From Chloroflexota bacterium (lineage in GTDB: Bacteria; Chloroflexota; Anaerolineae; UBA4142): 64,000 bases of DNA. This document shows positions 8,643 to 19,071 of the stretch, piece by piece. The notes beneath the pieces are model-generated. The model saw nothing but the letters and a program-made list of their open reading frames with translations, was not told the DNA's origin and searched no databases. Both the position numbers and the translations under genes were made by a program. Each line of letters starts with the position of its first letter. The stretch's first letter is position 1. The stretch spans positions 91,557-155,556 of the forward strand of contig JACRMI010000066.1 in the NCBI GenBank assembly GCA_016215025.1, in the 5' to 3' direction.

Positions 8643-9872
8643 ATGCCAAAAACTCAAACGCTCGTCTTCAAATCGCAACTCAATGTGCCCATCACCGAAG
8701 GGTATCGCGCCTTCACGAATCCCACTGCGTTGCGCGATTGGCTCTGCGACAACGCGCAAGCCGATGTTCGTTCACGTCAACTGTATCTCGCGTGGCGACG
8801 CGGGTATTACACGAACGGTGAATTCGTCGCGCTGGAACTCAATCGTCGTGTGGCGTTCACCTGGAACGGCAAAGACGAACCAGCGACCACCCGTGTCAAT
8901 GTTCAGTTCGTCGAACAAGAGGGCGTGACGACGATTACTCTCAAGCACTCTGGGATTGGCAGCGGAAAAAAATGGGCGACCGCCGCAAAAGAAATCGAAC
9001 AGGGATGGAAAACTGCCCTGGAGAATCTGAAATCGGTGTGGGAAGAGGGTGTTGACTTGCGCATCGCACGCGTACCCCGCCTCGGTGTTTTCGTCGGCGA
9101 CTTGAACGCCGAGATTGCCAAGCAACTGGGTGTGCCAGTCGATGAAGGTGTTCGTCTGGAAGGAACCGCCGAAGCCACGGGCGCGCGTGCAGCAGGCTTG
9201 CAAAAAGACGATGTCATCGTCAAACTGGCGGGCAAAAAAGTTATCGATGTGCCCTCGCTGTTTGTTGCGCTGCAAGGTCATCGGGCAGGCGATAAAGTCC
9301 AAGTCGTCTTTTATCGCGGCAAGGAAAAACGAACCCAGACGATGGAACTCTCGGCGCGACCGATCTCACCGTTGCCCAAATCAGGACAGGAATTGGCGGA
9401 CCTGTCGCGGACGAACTATGCGCAGGTCAACGCCGAACTCGCGCAGCGAATCGCCGGTCTGACAGATCAGCAAGCCGATTTCCGGACTGCGCCGGGTGAG
9501 TGGAGCATCAAAGAGATGATCGCGCATTTCATCGCCTGCGAACGCGATTTCCAATCCTGGCTGTCGGAACTCGTGAACGGCGGCAAATATACGAGTGGGC
9601 AAGTGGACGACTCGTTGGAATTTCGGCCGAATGCGAACCTGCGGCTCGCGGTTCTTGTCTCACGTTATCCCACAATAGCCGCATTGCTCGACGAAATAAA
9701 ATGTAGTCAAGAAGAAACCTTGGCGATGCTGAGTGGTTTGCCGGCGGAATTCGTCGCGCGCAAATATCTTTATCGACGCACCGCGGATTGGATGACGCTG
9801 ATCGTGCCGTCGCATTTTCGCGAGGAACATTTCCCTGATCTCGAAAAAGCCGTGGCTCTGGCACGTCATTAA
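8643..9872 (+). CDS. SRPBCC (AHSA1-like) - PDZ - DinB-like fusion protein
   Basis: A 409-residue mosaic. Residues 1-125 resemble an AHSA1/SRPBCC lipid- or ligand-binding domain (VPITEGYRAFTNPTALRDWL, then EIEQGWKTALENLKSVWEEG). Residues 140-225 form a PDZ domain (EGTAEATGARAAGLQKDDVI, KLAGKKVIDVPSLFVALQG). Residues 230-409 look like a DinB/mycothiol-dependent helical bundle (APGEWSIKEMIAHFIACERD, later LIVPSHFREEHFPDLEKAV). No signal peptide is seen, so it is likely cytosolic. Start 8643 is chosen over 8595 because AGCAGGA precedes it. Function unknown; it lies inside the pentose phosphate block. Confidence 0.8.
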   Translation: MPKTQTLVFKSQLNVPITEGYRAFTNPTALRDWLCDNAQADVRSRQLYLAWRRGYYTNGEFVALELNRRVAFTWNGKDEPATTRVNVQFVEQEGVTTITLKHSGIGSGKKWATAAKEIEQGWKTALENLKSVWEEGVDLRIARVPRLGVFVGDLNAEIAKQLGVPVDEGVRLEGTAEATGARAAGLQKDDVIVKLAGKKVIDVPSLFVALQGHRAGDKVQVVFYRGKEKRTQTMELSARPISPLPKSGQELADLSRTNYAQVNAELAQRIAGLTDQQADFRTAPGEWSIKEMIAHFIACERDFQSWLSELVNGGKYTSGQVDDSLEFRPNANLRLAVLVSRYPTIAALLDEIKCSQEETLAMLSGLPAEFVARKYLYRRTADWMTLIVPSHFREEHFPDLEKAVALARH

Positions 9873-9891
9873 GATTTGCAGGTGAGTCGAG

Positions 9892-9956
9892 AGAAACCCG
9901 TTTTCTGACTGGTCAATTCGTTTTCAGTTGATCTGCGAGAAAACGGGTTTCTGAAA
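9892..9956. repeat. Inverted repeat upstream of zwf
   Basis: AGAAACCCGTTTTCTGA at the left and GAGAAAACGGGTTTCTGAA at the right form arms of about 16 bp around a short AT-rich centre. It lies between two plus-strand genes without a clear T-run, so it may be a repeat element rather than a terminator. Confidence 0.6.
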
Positions 9957-9989
9957 TAAATTTGTGGAAGCGAGTGTGAATAATTGACA

Positions 9990-11516
9990 ATGATTCAAAC
10001 CCAAGTAACTCCATTGCGCGTCGGCATGGCGGCGCAGCGTTTGCCGCCGCCCAATGCGCTCGTCATTTTCGGTGCGACCGGTGATTTGACGCATCGCAAG
10101 CTGATTCCGGCTTTGTTCGATTTGTTTTGCGATGGCAAACTGCCGGTGAATTTCAGCGTGATCGGTTTTGCGCGGCGCGACAAATCGGACGATGATTTTC
10201 GAAACGAGCTGCGCGACAGTGTTGAGCAATTTGCGCGCAACAAACCCAACGGCGCAATTGACCGCTGGAACAAGTTCGCGCAAGGTGTGTTCTATCACAA
10301 ATCGGATTTCCACACACCCGAAGGATACATCGCGCTCGCCAAACGTCTGGACGAACTCGATGCCATTCGCGGCACGAACGGCAATCGCTTATTCTACCTG
10401 GCGACTGCGCCTGAATATTACGAACTCATCATCGAACAATTGGGCAAGGCAAATCTGGCTCAACCCCAAGGTCCCTGGGAGCGCGTCATTATCGAAAAGC
10501 CGTTCGGCAGCGATTTGAACAGCGCCTATGACCTCAATCAGAAAATTCTCGCCGTCTTTAAAGAAGAACAGGTTTATCGCATCGATCATTACCTTGGCAA
10601 GGAAACCGTGCAGAATATTTTTGCGTTTCGTTTTGCCAACACGCTTCTCGAACCGTTGTGGAATCGCAACTATGTCGATCACGTTCAGATCACGGCGGCG
10701 GAAACGGTCGGGGTCGAAGATCGTGGCGGATACTATGATACCGCGGGCGCGCTGCGCGATATGGTGCAGTCGCACCTCATGCAATTGGTCGCGCTCACCG
10801 CGATGGAACCGCCTGTCTCTTTCGACGCCAACTCCGTGCATGATGAAAAAGTCAAAGTTTTGCGCGCGCTTGCGCCAATTGTCGGCCGAGATGTCGATGA
10901 GCGGGTTGTGCGTGGGCAGTACGATGCAGGGCAGGGCATGGTGATGTATCGCGATGAACCACGCGTTGCGAAAGACTCTTGCGCCGAAACGTACGTCGCG
11001 CTGAAATTGGAAATCGATAACTGGCGTTGGGCGGGCGTGCCGTTTTACGTCCGCACCGGCAAACGTTTGCCCAAGCGCGCCACCGAAATTCGCGTCGAAC
11101 TGAAACCGGTGCCGCATCCGCTTTTCACGCACGAAGTTGTCAGTGGAATTGAACCCAATGTGATTTCAATGCGGATTCAACCCGACGAAGGCATTCACAT
11201 CAAATTTGCGGCCAAGCAGCCTGGGCAGGCGATTCAGCTCAGCAACGTCAAGATGGATTTCTATTACAAGACGGCGTTTGGGATGCCGCCGGGCGAAGCG
11301 TACGAAACGCTCTTGCTTGATGCGATGCGCGGCGACTCGACGTTATTCAATCGCAAGGATGAGGTCGAGGTTGCGTGGTCGCTCATCACGCCGATTCTGG
11401 AGCGCTGGGCGAATTTGCCGCCGCCGGCATTTCCGAATTACGCAGCGGGAACCTGGGGACCCGAAGTGGCGAACATCCTGCTCGCGCGCGATGGTCGGGC
11501 ATGGCGAGCGCCCTAA
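9990..11516 (+). CDS. zwf: Glucose-6-phosphate 1-dehydrogenase
   Basis: First oxidative step of the pentose phosphate pathway, producing NAD(P)H and 6-phosphogluconolactone. At about 508 aa it is full length. Seen: nucleotide-binding [19 protein letters not shown] near residue 30, active-site [13 protein letters not shown] near 200, and substrate-binding [16 protein letters not shown] in the C-terminal half. ATG 9990 is used; a TTG two codons earlier is possible. A repeat (GAAACCCGTTTTCTGA / AGAAAACGGGTTTCTGA, 9893-9955) lies just upstream. pgl follows after 42 bases. Confidence 0.96.
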   Translation: MIQTQVTPLRVGMAAQRLPPPNALVIFGATGDLTHRKLIPALFDLFCDGKLPVNFSVIGFARRDKSDDDFRNELRDSVEQFARNKPNGAIDRWNKFAQGVFYHKSDFHTPEGYIALAKRLDELDAIRGTNGNRLFYLATAPEYYELIIEQLGKANLAQPQGPWERVIIEKPFGSDLNSAYDLNQKILAVFKEEQVYRIDHYLGKETVQNIFAFRFANTLLEPLWNRNYVDHVQITAAETVGVEDRGGYYDTAGALRDMVQSHLMQLVALTAMEPPVSFDANSVHDEKVKVLRALAPIVGRDVDERVVRGQYDAGQGMVMYRDEPRVAKDSCAETYVALKLEIDNWRWAGVPFYVRTGKRLPKRATEIRVELKPVPHPLFTHEVVSGIEPNVISMRIQPDEGIHIKFAAKQPGQAIQLSNVKMDFYYKTAFGMPPGEAYETLLLDAMRGDSTLFNRKDEVEVAWSLITPILERWANLPPPAFPNYAAGTWGPEVANILLARDGRAWRAP

Positions 11517-11558
11517 TGAATTTAAGATATGTGATTTCAGATTAAAAATTTTAACGTG

Positions 11559-12386
11559 ATGTCGATGTCTTCTACTTTACAAGTAGTTTTGTCGGATCGA
11601 TCACTGCTCGCGCGCGAAGCTGCCAGGCGGTTTGTGGCACTCGCGCGCGATGCAATCCATGCGGGCGGGAAATTTAGCGTGGCGCTGTCAGGTGGTTCGA
11701 CGCCGCGCGATCTGTTCGTGCTGCTAGCCACGCCCGAGTTTGCGACGCAAGTCGATTGGGCGCGCGTGCATGTTTTCTGGGGCGATGAGCGCGCTGTTCC
11801 GCCCGACCATCGTGATTCAAATTATCGCATGGCGAACGAAGCGTTGCTCGCGCGCGTTGCAATTCCCGCGCAGAATGTGCATCGCATTCGCGCCGAGTTG
11901 CTGCCTGAAGAGGCCGCACGCGAGTACGAGCAAACCGTGCAAGAATTTTTTGGACGCGGACTGACTGTGGCGAACTGCGCCACAGCCACGCGGACAAACG
12001 CGGATGAAGAAAAAAATCCGCGTTCGTCCGCGGTACTCCGCGTCCCTAATTTTGATTTGGTTCTCCTCGGACTAGGCGCGAATGGACATACCGCATCGCT
12101 CTTTCCGCACACACGCCTTTTGCACGAGACGCAGCGTTGGATCGCCGCTGAGTACATCGACGAAGTGAAAATGTGGCGCATTACGCTCACTGCGCCGCTC
12201 ATCAACGCGGCAGCGAACATTCTCTGGCTCGTCGCGGGCGCAGACAAAGCTGAAACTGTGCAGCAAGTTTTGCACGGCGCATATCGACCAGAGGATTTGC
12301 CCGCGCAACTCATCAAGCCGACGCATGGGAATGCCGTCTGGCTGCTCGATAAAGACGCGGCGAGCAAACTCCAAATCGGCGACTGA
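11559..12386 (+). CDS. pgl: 6-phosphogluconolactonase (carries an in-frame repeat insertion)
   Basis: Hydrolyses 6-phosphogluconolactone after Zwf. Seen: FSVALSGGSTPRDLFVLLA, VHVFWGDERAVPPDHRDSNY, and LVLLGLGANGHTASLFPHT, all characteristic of the NagB/Pgl-type enzyme. At 275 aa it is about 25-30 residues longer than usual. The extra sequence, roughly residues 136-160, is encoded by two palindromes at 11965-12032 and reads as a polar loop. The start could be ATG 11559 or 11565. The insertion keeps the frame and lies between conserved blocks, so the enzyme is probably still active. Confidence 0.94.
   Translation: MSMSSTLQVVLSDRSLLAREAARRFVALARDAIHAGGKFSVALSGGSTPRDLFVLLATPEFATQVDWARVHVFWGDERAVPPDHRDSNYRMANEALLARVAIPAQNVHRIRAELLPEEAAREYEQTVQEFFGRGLTVANCATATRTNADEEKNPRSSAVLRVPNFDLVLLGLGANGHTASLFPHTRLLHETQRWIAAEYIDEVKMWRITLTAPLINAAANILWLVAGADKAETVQQVLHGAYRPEDLPAQLIKPTHGNAVWLLDKDAASKLQIGD
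11965..12035. repeat. Palindromic repeat inside pgl
   Basis: Two hairpins in tandem. CTGTGGCG/CGCCACAG has a 5-base loop (11965-11985). A 17-bp stem with one mismatch pairs 11989-12005 with 12016-12032. The right arm ATCCGCGTTCGTCCGCG is two substitutions from ATCCGCGTTCATCTGCG at 51614 and 57922. Confidence 0.85.
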
Positions 12387-12414
12387 CCCTCGCCGATTTT
12401 GTTTTCACTATTCG

Positions 12415-12500
12415 GGCGATTGAAATCGCTTCAACAAAAGCAAAGTCTGCCTTTGCAGACTAGAGCTTCTGATCCGCGTAGGCGGATTTCGTGCAATTGT
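12415..12500. repeat. Cluster of small perfect hairpins between pgl and arsR
   Basis: AGTCTGCCTTTGCAGACT and ATCCGCGTAGGCGGAT are compact hairpins placed next to each other. The same style (a 7-9 bp stem with a tiny loop) occurs at 25670-25740 and within 45810-45945. Confidence 0.6.
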
Positions 12501-12534
12501 TGCCGCGAATTGATTCGCCTGATTCAGCACAAAG

Positions 12535-12562
12535 TTGACTCTAAACGCTTATCGGATATAAT
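12535..12562 (+). promoter_or_regulatory. Sigma-70-type promoter for the ArsR-family gene
   Basis: TTGACT (12535-12540), a 16-bp spacer, and TATAAT (12557-12562). Transcription should begin near 12569, about 43 bases before ATG 12612. Confidence 0.8.
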
Positions 12563-12611
12563 AAATTCAAATATTCAAAAAATCGAAATTACGAAACCTC
12601 TATTGAAATTA

Positions 12612-12986
12612 ATGCAGGACCCTCTTCGACAATTTAAAGCCGAATTTTTCAAAGCTCTGGCGCATCCCGCCCGCATCAAGATTCTGGAATTGCTCCGCGA
12701 CGGCGAGTTGAGCGTCAATGAATTGCAGGCGCGCTTGGAGATCGAGCCGTCCGGCGTTTCTCAGCAACTGGCGATTCTACGCAGCCGGCAGATTGTTGAA
12801 TCGCGCAAGAATGGCACGAGCGTGTACTATCGCGTGCGCGATCCGCAAGTGTTCGAACTGCTCGACGTCGCGCGGCGCATATTCGGCAACAGCTTGACCA
12901 ACACGCAATCGATGTTGGCGCAATTGAACGAAGAGCAAGCCCAATTATCTAGACGCAAGACGCGGCGAACACGCGCGTCATCATAA
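12612..12986 (+). CDS. ArsR/SmtB-family transcriptional regulator
   Basis: A 124-residue winged-helix regulator. It begins MQDPLRQFKAEFFKALAHPA, continues RIKILELLRDGELSVNEL, and has the recognition-helix region EPSGVSQQLAILRSRQIVES and wing GTSVYYRVRDPQVFELL. No cysteine-based metal site (CVC) is present, so the signal is unknown and may not be a metal. A longer frame from 12399 runs through the hairpin cluster and promoter and is rejected. It lies immediately upstream of the c-di-AMP riboswitch and the Ehr operon; whether it controls that operon cannot be seen. Confidence 0.9.
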   Translation: MQDPLRQFKAEFFKALAHPARIKILELLRDGELSVNELQARLEIEPSGVSQQLAILRSRQIVESRKNGTSVYYRVRDPQVFELLDVARRIFGNSLTNTQSMLAQLNEEQAQLSRRKTRRTRASS

Positions 12987-12997
12987 TTTTCATTCAG

Positions 12998-13130
12998 GTC
13001 TTGGTGTTGATCGCCTAGTCCGCACAGGCGCGGGGAAACCAGTTTTTGGGGGTGAATCCAAGCGGAGCTGCTTGGTAGGGCCACTTTTGGATCCCGAACC
13101 CGTCAGCTAACCTCGTCGGCGTGCCAAGAG
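12998..13130 (+). ncRNA. Cyclic di-AMP riboswitch (ydaO-yuaA type)
   Basis: The sequence carries the class hallmarks in order: GCGCGGGGAAACC (13028-13040), TTGGGGGTGAATCC (13046-13059), a variable hairpin AAGCGGAGCTGCTT, TAGGG (13076-13080), then CCCGAACCCGTCAGCTAACC (13093-13112) and CGTCGGC. The closing stem pairs CTTGGT (13000-13005) with GCCAAG (13123-13128). These conserved blocks are diagnostic of ydaO-type RNAs, which bind c-di-AMP and usually lower downstream expression. A terminator hairpin follows directly. The first gene after it is the NuoB-like subunit at 13288. Confidence 0.92.
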
Positions 13131-13161
13131 ACCCGTTGACCATTTTCGGCAACGGGTTTTG
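13131..13161 (+). terminator. Expression-platform terminator of the riboswitch
   Basis: ACCCGTTG (13131-13138) pairs with CAACGGGT (13150-13157), followed by TTT and a T-rich stretch. Placed right after the aptamer, it fits a transcription-termination platform. Confidence 0.75.
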
Positions 13162-13184
13162 CTGTTTCTATAACTTGGCAATTT

Positions 13185-13247
13185 TTCCGCGAATCCCGCG
13201 AATAGGAAAATAAGATTCGTGAGATTCGCGAGATTCGCGGATGAGAA
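13185..13247. repeat. GATTCGCG-type palindromic repeat before the Ehr operon
   Basis: CCGCGAATCCCGCGAATAGG against GATTCGCGAGATTCGCGG, forming an imperfect long hairpin. Same family as 5615-5700 and 60478-60545. Confidence 0.7.
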
Positions 13248-13287
13248 AAGATAACCAATTCGCAATATCCAACCGATTGGAGCGACT

Positions 13288-13812
13288 ATGCCTTCTCTGT
13301 TCGAAAAAATTTTCAAGACGCCGGTCGTCACCGAGCCGATGACACCGCTGGACGACGACGCGCAAATCGAGCGCCTCGCGCAACAAATCGGCGAACACGC
13401 GCGCACGCGCCGCGTCTTTGGCGGCTCGTTGCACATTCGCGAGGTCGATGCTGGCTCGTGCAACGGCTGCGAACTCGAAATCGGCGCGCTCAATAATCCC
13501 TACTACGATCTCGAACGATTCGGTATGCATTTCGTCGCGTCGCCGCGCCACGCGGATTGTCTTCTCGTCACGGGACCGGTGACGCGTAACATGGCGGACG
13601 CACTCAAGCGCACGTACGATGCCACGCCCGATCCCAAAATCGTCGTCGCAGTTGGCGATTGCTCCAAGGACTGTGGCGTGTTTGCGGGCGCTTACGGCGT
13701 CGCGGGTGCGGTGGCAGATATCGTTCCAGTCGATTCAATCGTCCTGGGTTGTCCGCCTACACCGCGCGCGATTTTTGCGGGCATCCTCGCCGCGCTGGAG
13801 AAGAAATCATGA
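13288..13812 (+). CDS. NuoB/HyfI-like Fe-S subunit of an Ehr-type complex
   Basis: Small iron-sulphur subunit, 174 aa, related to complex I NuoB and hydrogenase-4 HyfI. All cluster ligands are present: C58-N-G-C61, C125 in VGDCSKDCG, and C155 in VLGCPPTPR, so a proximal [4Fe-4S] cluster should form. The N-terminal 45 residues are a variable extension. GGAG lies 8 bases before ATG 13288. It is first in the six-gene operon and overlaps the next gene (ATGA). Because the partner large subunit (19072) lacks NiFe ligands, this cluster probably serves a non-hydrogenase redox or coupling role. Confidence 0.93.
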   Translation: MPSLFEKIFKTPVVTEPMTPLDDDAQIERLAQQIGEHARTRRVFGGSLHIREVDAGSCNGCELEIGALNNPYYDLERFGMHFVASPRHADCLLVTGPVTRNMADALKRTYDATPDPKIVVAVGDCSKDCGVFAGAYGVAGAVADIVPVDSIVLGCPPTPRAIFAGILAALEKKS

Positions 13813-15829
13813 CCATCGATCCATCGCTGATGCTGAATTTATTTATCGCGACGATTGTATGTTTCGGAGTGGGTGCAATCGGTGCATTGGTCGCACCAAG
13901 TTCATCGCGCGTTGTCAGTCACTCGTTCGCGTTGTTGGGCGCAGTCGCTGCGTTGGCACTGAGCATCGGAGGACTTGCAGGCGGTACGCTGCAAATCAAT
14001 CTGCCCGATCTATTACCGATTGGCGGCGTCGCGCTTGGCATGGATCGATTAAGCGCATTTTTCGTTTTGGTCATCGCCGTCGGCGCGATCCCTGCCGCGC
14101 TGTATGCCATCGGTTACACAAAGGAGTATGAAGAAAAACATTCGGTGGCAGGACTAGGAGTCGCGTTTAGTCTGTTTCTCGCGGCGATGGTGTTGGTCAC
14201 GCTGGCGCGCAACGTGCTGACATTTCTTGCGTTGTGGGAAGCGATGTCGCTTGCGTCGTACTTTTTGGTGATGACCGAAAGCGAACGCGACGATACGCAG
14301 CGCGCGGGCTGGGTCTATTTCGTGATGACGCATACTGGGTTCGCGATGCTGCTTATCGGATTTTTGCTGCTGGCGCGTGGAACTGGCGTGATGGATTTCG
14401 CCGAGTGGGGCATGCTGTCGCAGATGCTGACTGGCACGACGCGCGATATTGTTTTCGTTTTGCTCGCGCTGGGTTTCGGATCGAAGGCGGGCATCATTCC
14501 GTTGCACGTTTGGCTGCCGCGCGCGCATCCCGCCGCGCCGAGTCACGTCTCGGCGTTGATGTCGGGCGTGATGATCAAGCTGGGCGTGTACGGTCTCGTG
14601 CGCGTCGCGTTCGATTGGCTGGGTGTCGGTCCCGCGTGGTGGGGTAGCGCGGTGTTGATCGTCGCGGCGATTTCGGCAGTCTTAGGTGTGTTGTACGCGC
14701 TTATCGATTCCGATTTGAAACGTCTGCTCGCGTATTCGAGCGTCGAGAATGCGGGCATCATTTTGCTCGGCGTTGGCGCGGCGATGTTATTTCAAACGTC
14801 GAGATTGGATGCACTTGCATCACTTGCGCTCGTCGCGGCGTTATACCACATTCTGAATCACGCGGCATTCAAGAGTTTGCTTTTTATGGGGGCAGGCGCG
14901 ATTCTGCACGCGACGCATACGCGCAACATGGAAGAGATGGGCGGTCTCATCAAGCGGATGCCGCAGACGGCGATCTTTTTCCTCGTCGGCTCAGTTGCGA
15001 TTGCGGCGCTGCCGCCGTTCAACGGATTCATCAGCGAGTGGCTGACGTTTCAATCACTCTTGCTCAGTTTCGAAATTAAATCACACGCGATCAATTTGAT
15101 TTTTGCGGTTGCTGTCGCCGTGCTGGCGTTGACGAGTGGACTCGCCGCCGCATGTTTCGTCAAAGCGTTTGGTATTCCGTTTCTTGCGTTGCCACGCAGT
15201 GAACATGCCGCACACGCGCACGAAGTCGATAGGACGATGCGGGCGGCGATGGCGTTGCTTGCAATCGCGTGTCTTGTGCTAGGCATTGCACCGTTCCTCG
15301 TTTTGCCGATGCTCAACGCGACGACATTCGATTTAATCCATACGCCCGCCGATCTGCATTTCAACTGGAGTACGCTCATCGCCAATGATTCTTTTGCGAC
15401 GGTGTCGCCGTTGTGGATTGGGCTGGCGATTGTTTGCTTGCTCGCCGCAATTCCCATCGCGTTGCGTTTGCTGCGCGCGAACACCCGCCGACGTTATTAT
15501 GAAACCTGGGGCTGCGGGCGTGCATTGCAAACAGCGCGTTTTGAGTACACCGCAACGGCGTTTTCCAATCCATTCAAGCGCGTGTTCAGTTTGCTCTATC
15601 GTCCCGTCAAAGAACTCGATATTGAGTTTCATCCCGAATCGCGATTCTTTGTGCATACGATTGAATATCGCAACGAAGCGCGTTCCATTTTCGACGATGC
15701 GCTCTATCGTCCGCTGATTCAGTTCATTCGGCGATTCGCCGACAAAGCACGCGTGGTTCAATCGGGCAACGTGCATACTTATTTGCTCTACATCTTGATC
15801 GCGCTGGTCGTGCTATTGGTGGTGACGAG

Positions 15830-15833
<4 letters not shown>
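13809..15833 (+). CDS. hyfB: Hydrogenase-4 subunit B-like proton/cation-pumping membrane subunit
   Basis: Antiporter-like membrane protein of 674 aa, the size of HyfB, in the NuoL/M/N-MrpD family. Its core segment GFGSKAGIIPLHVWLPRAHP includes the conserved lysine and histidine of the ion path. Later VSALMSGVMIKLGVYGL and LLAYSSVENAGIILLG are family-typical. The C-terminal region after about residue 560 holds a soluble loop (YETWGCGRALQTARFEYTAT) as in HyfB/HycC. Its ATG overlaps the previous stop; the longer frame from 13659 is rejected. It overlaps hyfC by 4 bases. Confidence 0.93.
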
Positions 15834-16777
<944 letters not shown>

Positions 16778-16783
16778 GAATTG

Positions 16784-16840
16784 AAACGTGAAACGTGATG
16801 CGTGAAACGGAACACGGAACACGCATCACGCATCACGTTT
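16784..16840. repeat. CGTGATGCGTGAAACG-type repeat between hyfC and hyfE
   Basis: GAAACGTGAAACGTGATGCG is followed by GGAACACGCATCACGCATCA. CGTGATGCGTG and CACGCATCACG can pair. Related to 5084-5146 and 50953-50990. Confidence 0.75.
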
Positions 16841-16852
16841 TATGGAGTCCCA

Positions 16853-17512
16853 ATGTCCATCGAAATTTTTTCCAAACTAGCCAGTCTCTTTTCCTTCCTC
16901 GTCCTCGGCACGACAATTCTGCTTATCGTGCGGCACAGTTTGATGGGACAGGTCCGCGTGTTTGCACTCCAATCGTTTGTGCTGGCAATTCTGGCTGCGA
17001 TTGTCGCCATTTTTGAAGGTGATGCGGTGTTGTTCGGTGTTGCGATTCTCGTGCTCATCATCAAAGCCATCGTGCTGCCGCGTGTGCTGGCGCGCGCGGT
17101 GACGAACATCGGTCTGGAACGTGCCGCTGCCCCGTATCTCAGTACACCGATTGCGCTCGCGGTATGCGGTGTGCTCATCGTCGTTGCGTTTTACGTGATG
17201 GTTCCCATCGCATCATCGAATCCATTGCCAACAGCAGACGCGATGCCGCTTGCGTTCGCGGGTGTGTTGATTGGTTTGTTTGTCACGGTGAATCGCCGCC
17301 GTGCGTTAACGCAAATCCTGGGTTTCTTGACACTGGAGAATGGCATCTTTTTGCTGGCATTGCTCGCGACGTACGGCGTTCCGTTTATCGTCGAAGCAGG
17401 CATCTTTCTCGATGTTCTCGTCGCGGTGTTGATTATGGAAGTGTTCGTGTATCGCATCAAAGAAAATTTCGATTCGATTGATGTTGGACAGATGGGAGAG
17501 TTGAAAGGATGA
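16853..17512 (+). CDS. hyfE: Hydrogenase-4 subunit E-like membrane subunit
   Basis: A 219-residue membrane protein matching HyfE (about 216 aa), related in its C-terminal part to NuoK. Six or seven hydrophobic helices are seen. NRRRALTQILGFLTLENGIF near residues 143-162 contains the Glu in a helix expected for the NuoK-like proton channel. ATG 16853 follows GGAG; an upstream start at 16802 would read the repeat. Stop overlaps the next ATG (ATGA). Confidence 0.92.
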   Translation: MSIEIFSKLASLFSFLVLGTTILLIVRHSLMGQVRVFALQSFVLAILAAIVAIFEGDAVLFGVAILVLIIKAIVLPRVLARAVTNIGLERAAAPYLSTPIALAVCGVLIVVAFYVMVPIASSNPLPTADAMPLAFAGVLIGLFVTVNRRRALTQILGFLTLENGIFLLALLATYGVPFIVEAGIFLDVLVAVLIMEVFVYRIKENFDSIDVGQMGELKG

Positions 17513-18954
17513 CACTCGTTATATTGCTTCTGATCTCGCTCATCGCGGTTGGGTTGATCGCGCTATCACGCAATCGCGCACTCATCGAAACGATTCATAC
17601 GCTGGCGACGCTGGCAACGCTCGCCCTCGGCATCACCATCGCGATTCAGGTTTGGAGCAACGGCGCGTTGATCGCGTTGGGCGATTTGCTGCGCGTCGAT
17701 GCACTATCGGCGTTGATGGTGATCGTCATTACGCTGCTCGGTTCGGTTGCGGCGCTGTATTCACTTGGTTACATGCGCGTAGAATTTGACGATGCGCACC
17801 TCGCACAAACGCGCACGTTCTTTGCCCTGTTTCATCTTTTCATTTTCACGATGCTCGTCGCGGTGACAACAGACAATCTCGGCGTGATGTGGGTTGCGGT
17901 CGAAGGCACGACGCTCGCGACGGTGTTCCTCGTCAACTTGCACAACACGCGCACATCGCTCGAAGCCGCGTATAAATATTTGATCGTGTCGTCGGTTGGC
18001 ATCGCGCTCGCGTTCCTGGGAACTGCGCTCATGTATTATGCGGGCGCGGCTCAAGGCGAAATTGCGGTAAATTGGAACGCTTTGCGTACTGCCGCATCAT
18101 CGCTCAATCCGCAAGTGGTGCGACTCGCGTTCGTGTTCATCCTCATCGGCTATGGAACGAAAGCTGGGCTTGCGCCAATGCATACCTGGCTGCCCGACGC
18201 GCACAGTGAAGCGCCCGCGCCGATTAGCGCGCTGATGTCGGGCGTGCTGCTCAATGTTGGACTCTACGCGGTCATGCGCTTCAAAGCGATTGTTGACGCC
18301 AGCATCGGCGTGGAATTTGCATCGCGCTTGTTGCTCGGCGCGGGCTTGCTTTCGCTTGCCGTTGCGGCGATCTTTTTGTTGACCCAACAAAATTACAAAC
18401 GCATGTTGGCGTACTCGAGCGTCGAGCACATGGGCATCGTCTGTCTCGCGCTGGGATTTGGCGGCTACTGGGGAATCTTCGGTGCGCTGCTGCATCTCGT
18501 CAATCACGCGCTGTCGAAATCGCTGCTGTTCATCGTGTCGGGAAATATTTTGTTAAAGTACCATACGACTGAAATCAGCGATGTACGCGGGCTGTTGCGC
18601 TCTGCGCCGCTGACAGGTGGCGCATTCCTCGTGGGCATCCTTGCGCTGATTGGCTTGCCGCCGTTTGGACCGTTCATCAGCGAGTTTATTATTTTTCGCG
18701 CGGGGTTGGAGAGCAATGCCTGGATTGCCGTGATTGGAATCGTATTGCTCGTGATTGTGTTTGCTGGGATGCTGTTGAGTTTGAATCGCATGTTGTACGG
18801 CGCACAGCCAGAAAATTTGCCGTGTGGCGATACACTCAGATGGTCGCTCGCACCATTGGCGGTGAATTTTGCGCTGCTGTTGATCCTGGGACTGACTTTG
18901 CCACCAGCATTCGTCAATGCGCTGGAACAGATTGTGAAAGTATTGGGAGGATAG
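17509..18954 (+). CDS. hyfF: Hydrogenase-4 subunit F-like antiporter-type membrane subunit
   Basis: Second antiporter-like subunit, 481 aa (NuoN/M, HyfF). Seen: GYGTKAGLAPMHTWLPDAHS with the channel lysine, APISALMSGVLLNVGLYAVM, and LAYSSVEHMGIVCLALGFGG. Two such subunits (with HyfB) imply at least two ion-translocation channels. It overlaps hyfE by 4 bases and is followed by a palindromic repeat before the large subunit gene. Confidence 0.93.
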   Translation: MTLVILLLISLIAVGLIALSRNRALIETIHTLATLATLALGITIAIQVWSNGALIALGDLLRVDALSALMVIVITLLGSVAALYSLGYMRVEFDDAHLAQTRTFFALFHLFIFTMLVAVTTDNLGVMWVAVEGTTLATVFLVNLHNTRTSLEAAYKYLIVSSVGIALAFLGTALMYYAGAAQGEIAVNWNALRTAASSLNPQVVRLAFVFILIGYGTKAGLAPMHTWLPDAHSEAPAPISALMSGVLLNVGLYAVMRFKAIVDASIGVEFASRLLLGAGLLSLAVAAIFLLTQQNYKRMLAYSSVEHMGIVCLALGFGGYWGIFGALLHLVNHALSKSLLFIVSGNILLKYHTTEISDVRGLLRSAPLTGGAFLVGILALIGLPPFGPFISEFIIFRAGLESNAWIAVIGIVLLVIVFAGMLLSLNRMLYGAQPENLPCGDTLRWSLAPLAVNFALLLILGLTLPPAFVNALEQIVKVLGG

Positions 18955-18958
18955 ACCA

Positions 18959-19053
18959 TGTCATTGCAATCTCCACCGCAGAATTGAGGATTGCTTCGTC
19001 GCTCGGTGGCTTGTCGATTGCGACGCTTTTTTATGTCGCTCCTCGCAATGACA
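18959..19053. repeat. Repeat with TGTCATTGC/GCAATGACA ends
   Basis: Terminal inverted repeats TGTCATTGC (18959-18967) and GCAATGACA (19045-19053). Inside lies GATTGCTTCGTCGCTCGG (18989-19006), which is found inverted at 40238-40255 with a GCAATGACA end nearby. This indicates a mobile or formerly mobile small element. Confidence 0.8.
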
Positions 19054-19071
19054 CGGTCTCGCTAGGAACAT

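Noticed and set aside
7241..8644. Minus-strand frame of 467 codons across the isomerase half
   Set aside because: Shadow of the plus-strand gene; no recognisable domain or ribosome site.
13659..13808. Upstream extension of hyfB
   Set aside because: Lies in the wrong frame over the NuoB-like gene; HyfB homology begins at 13809.
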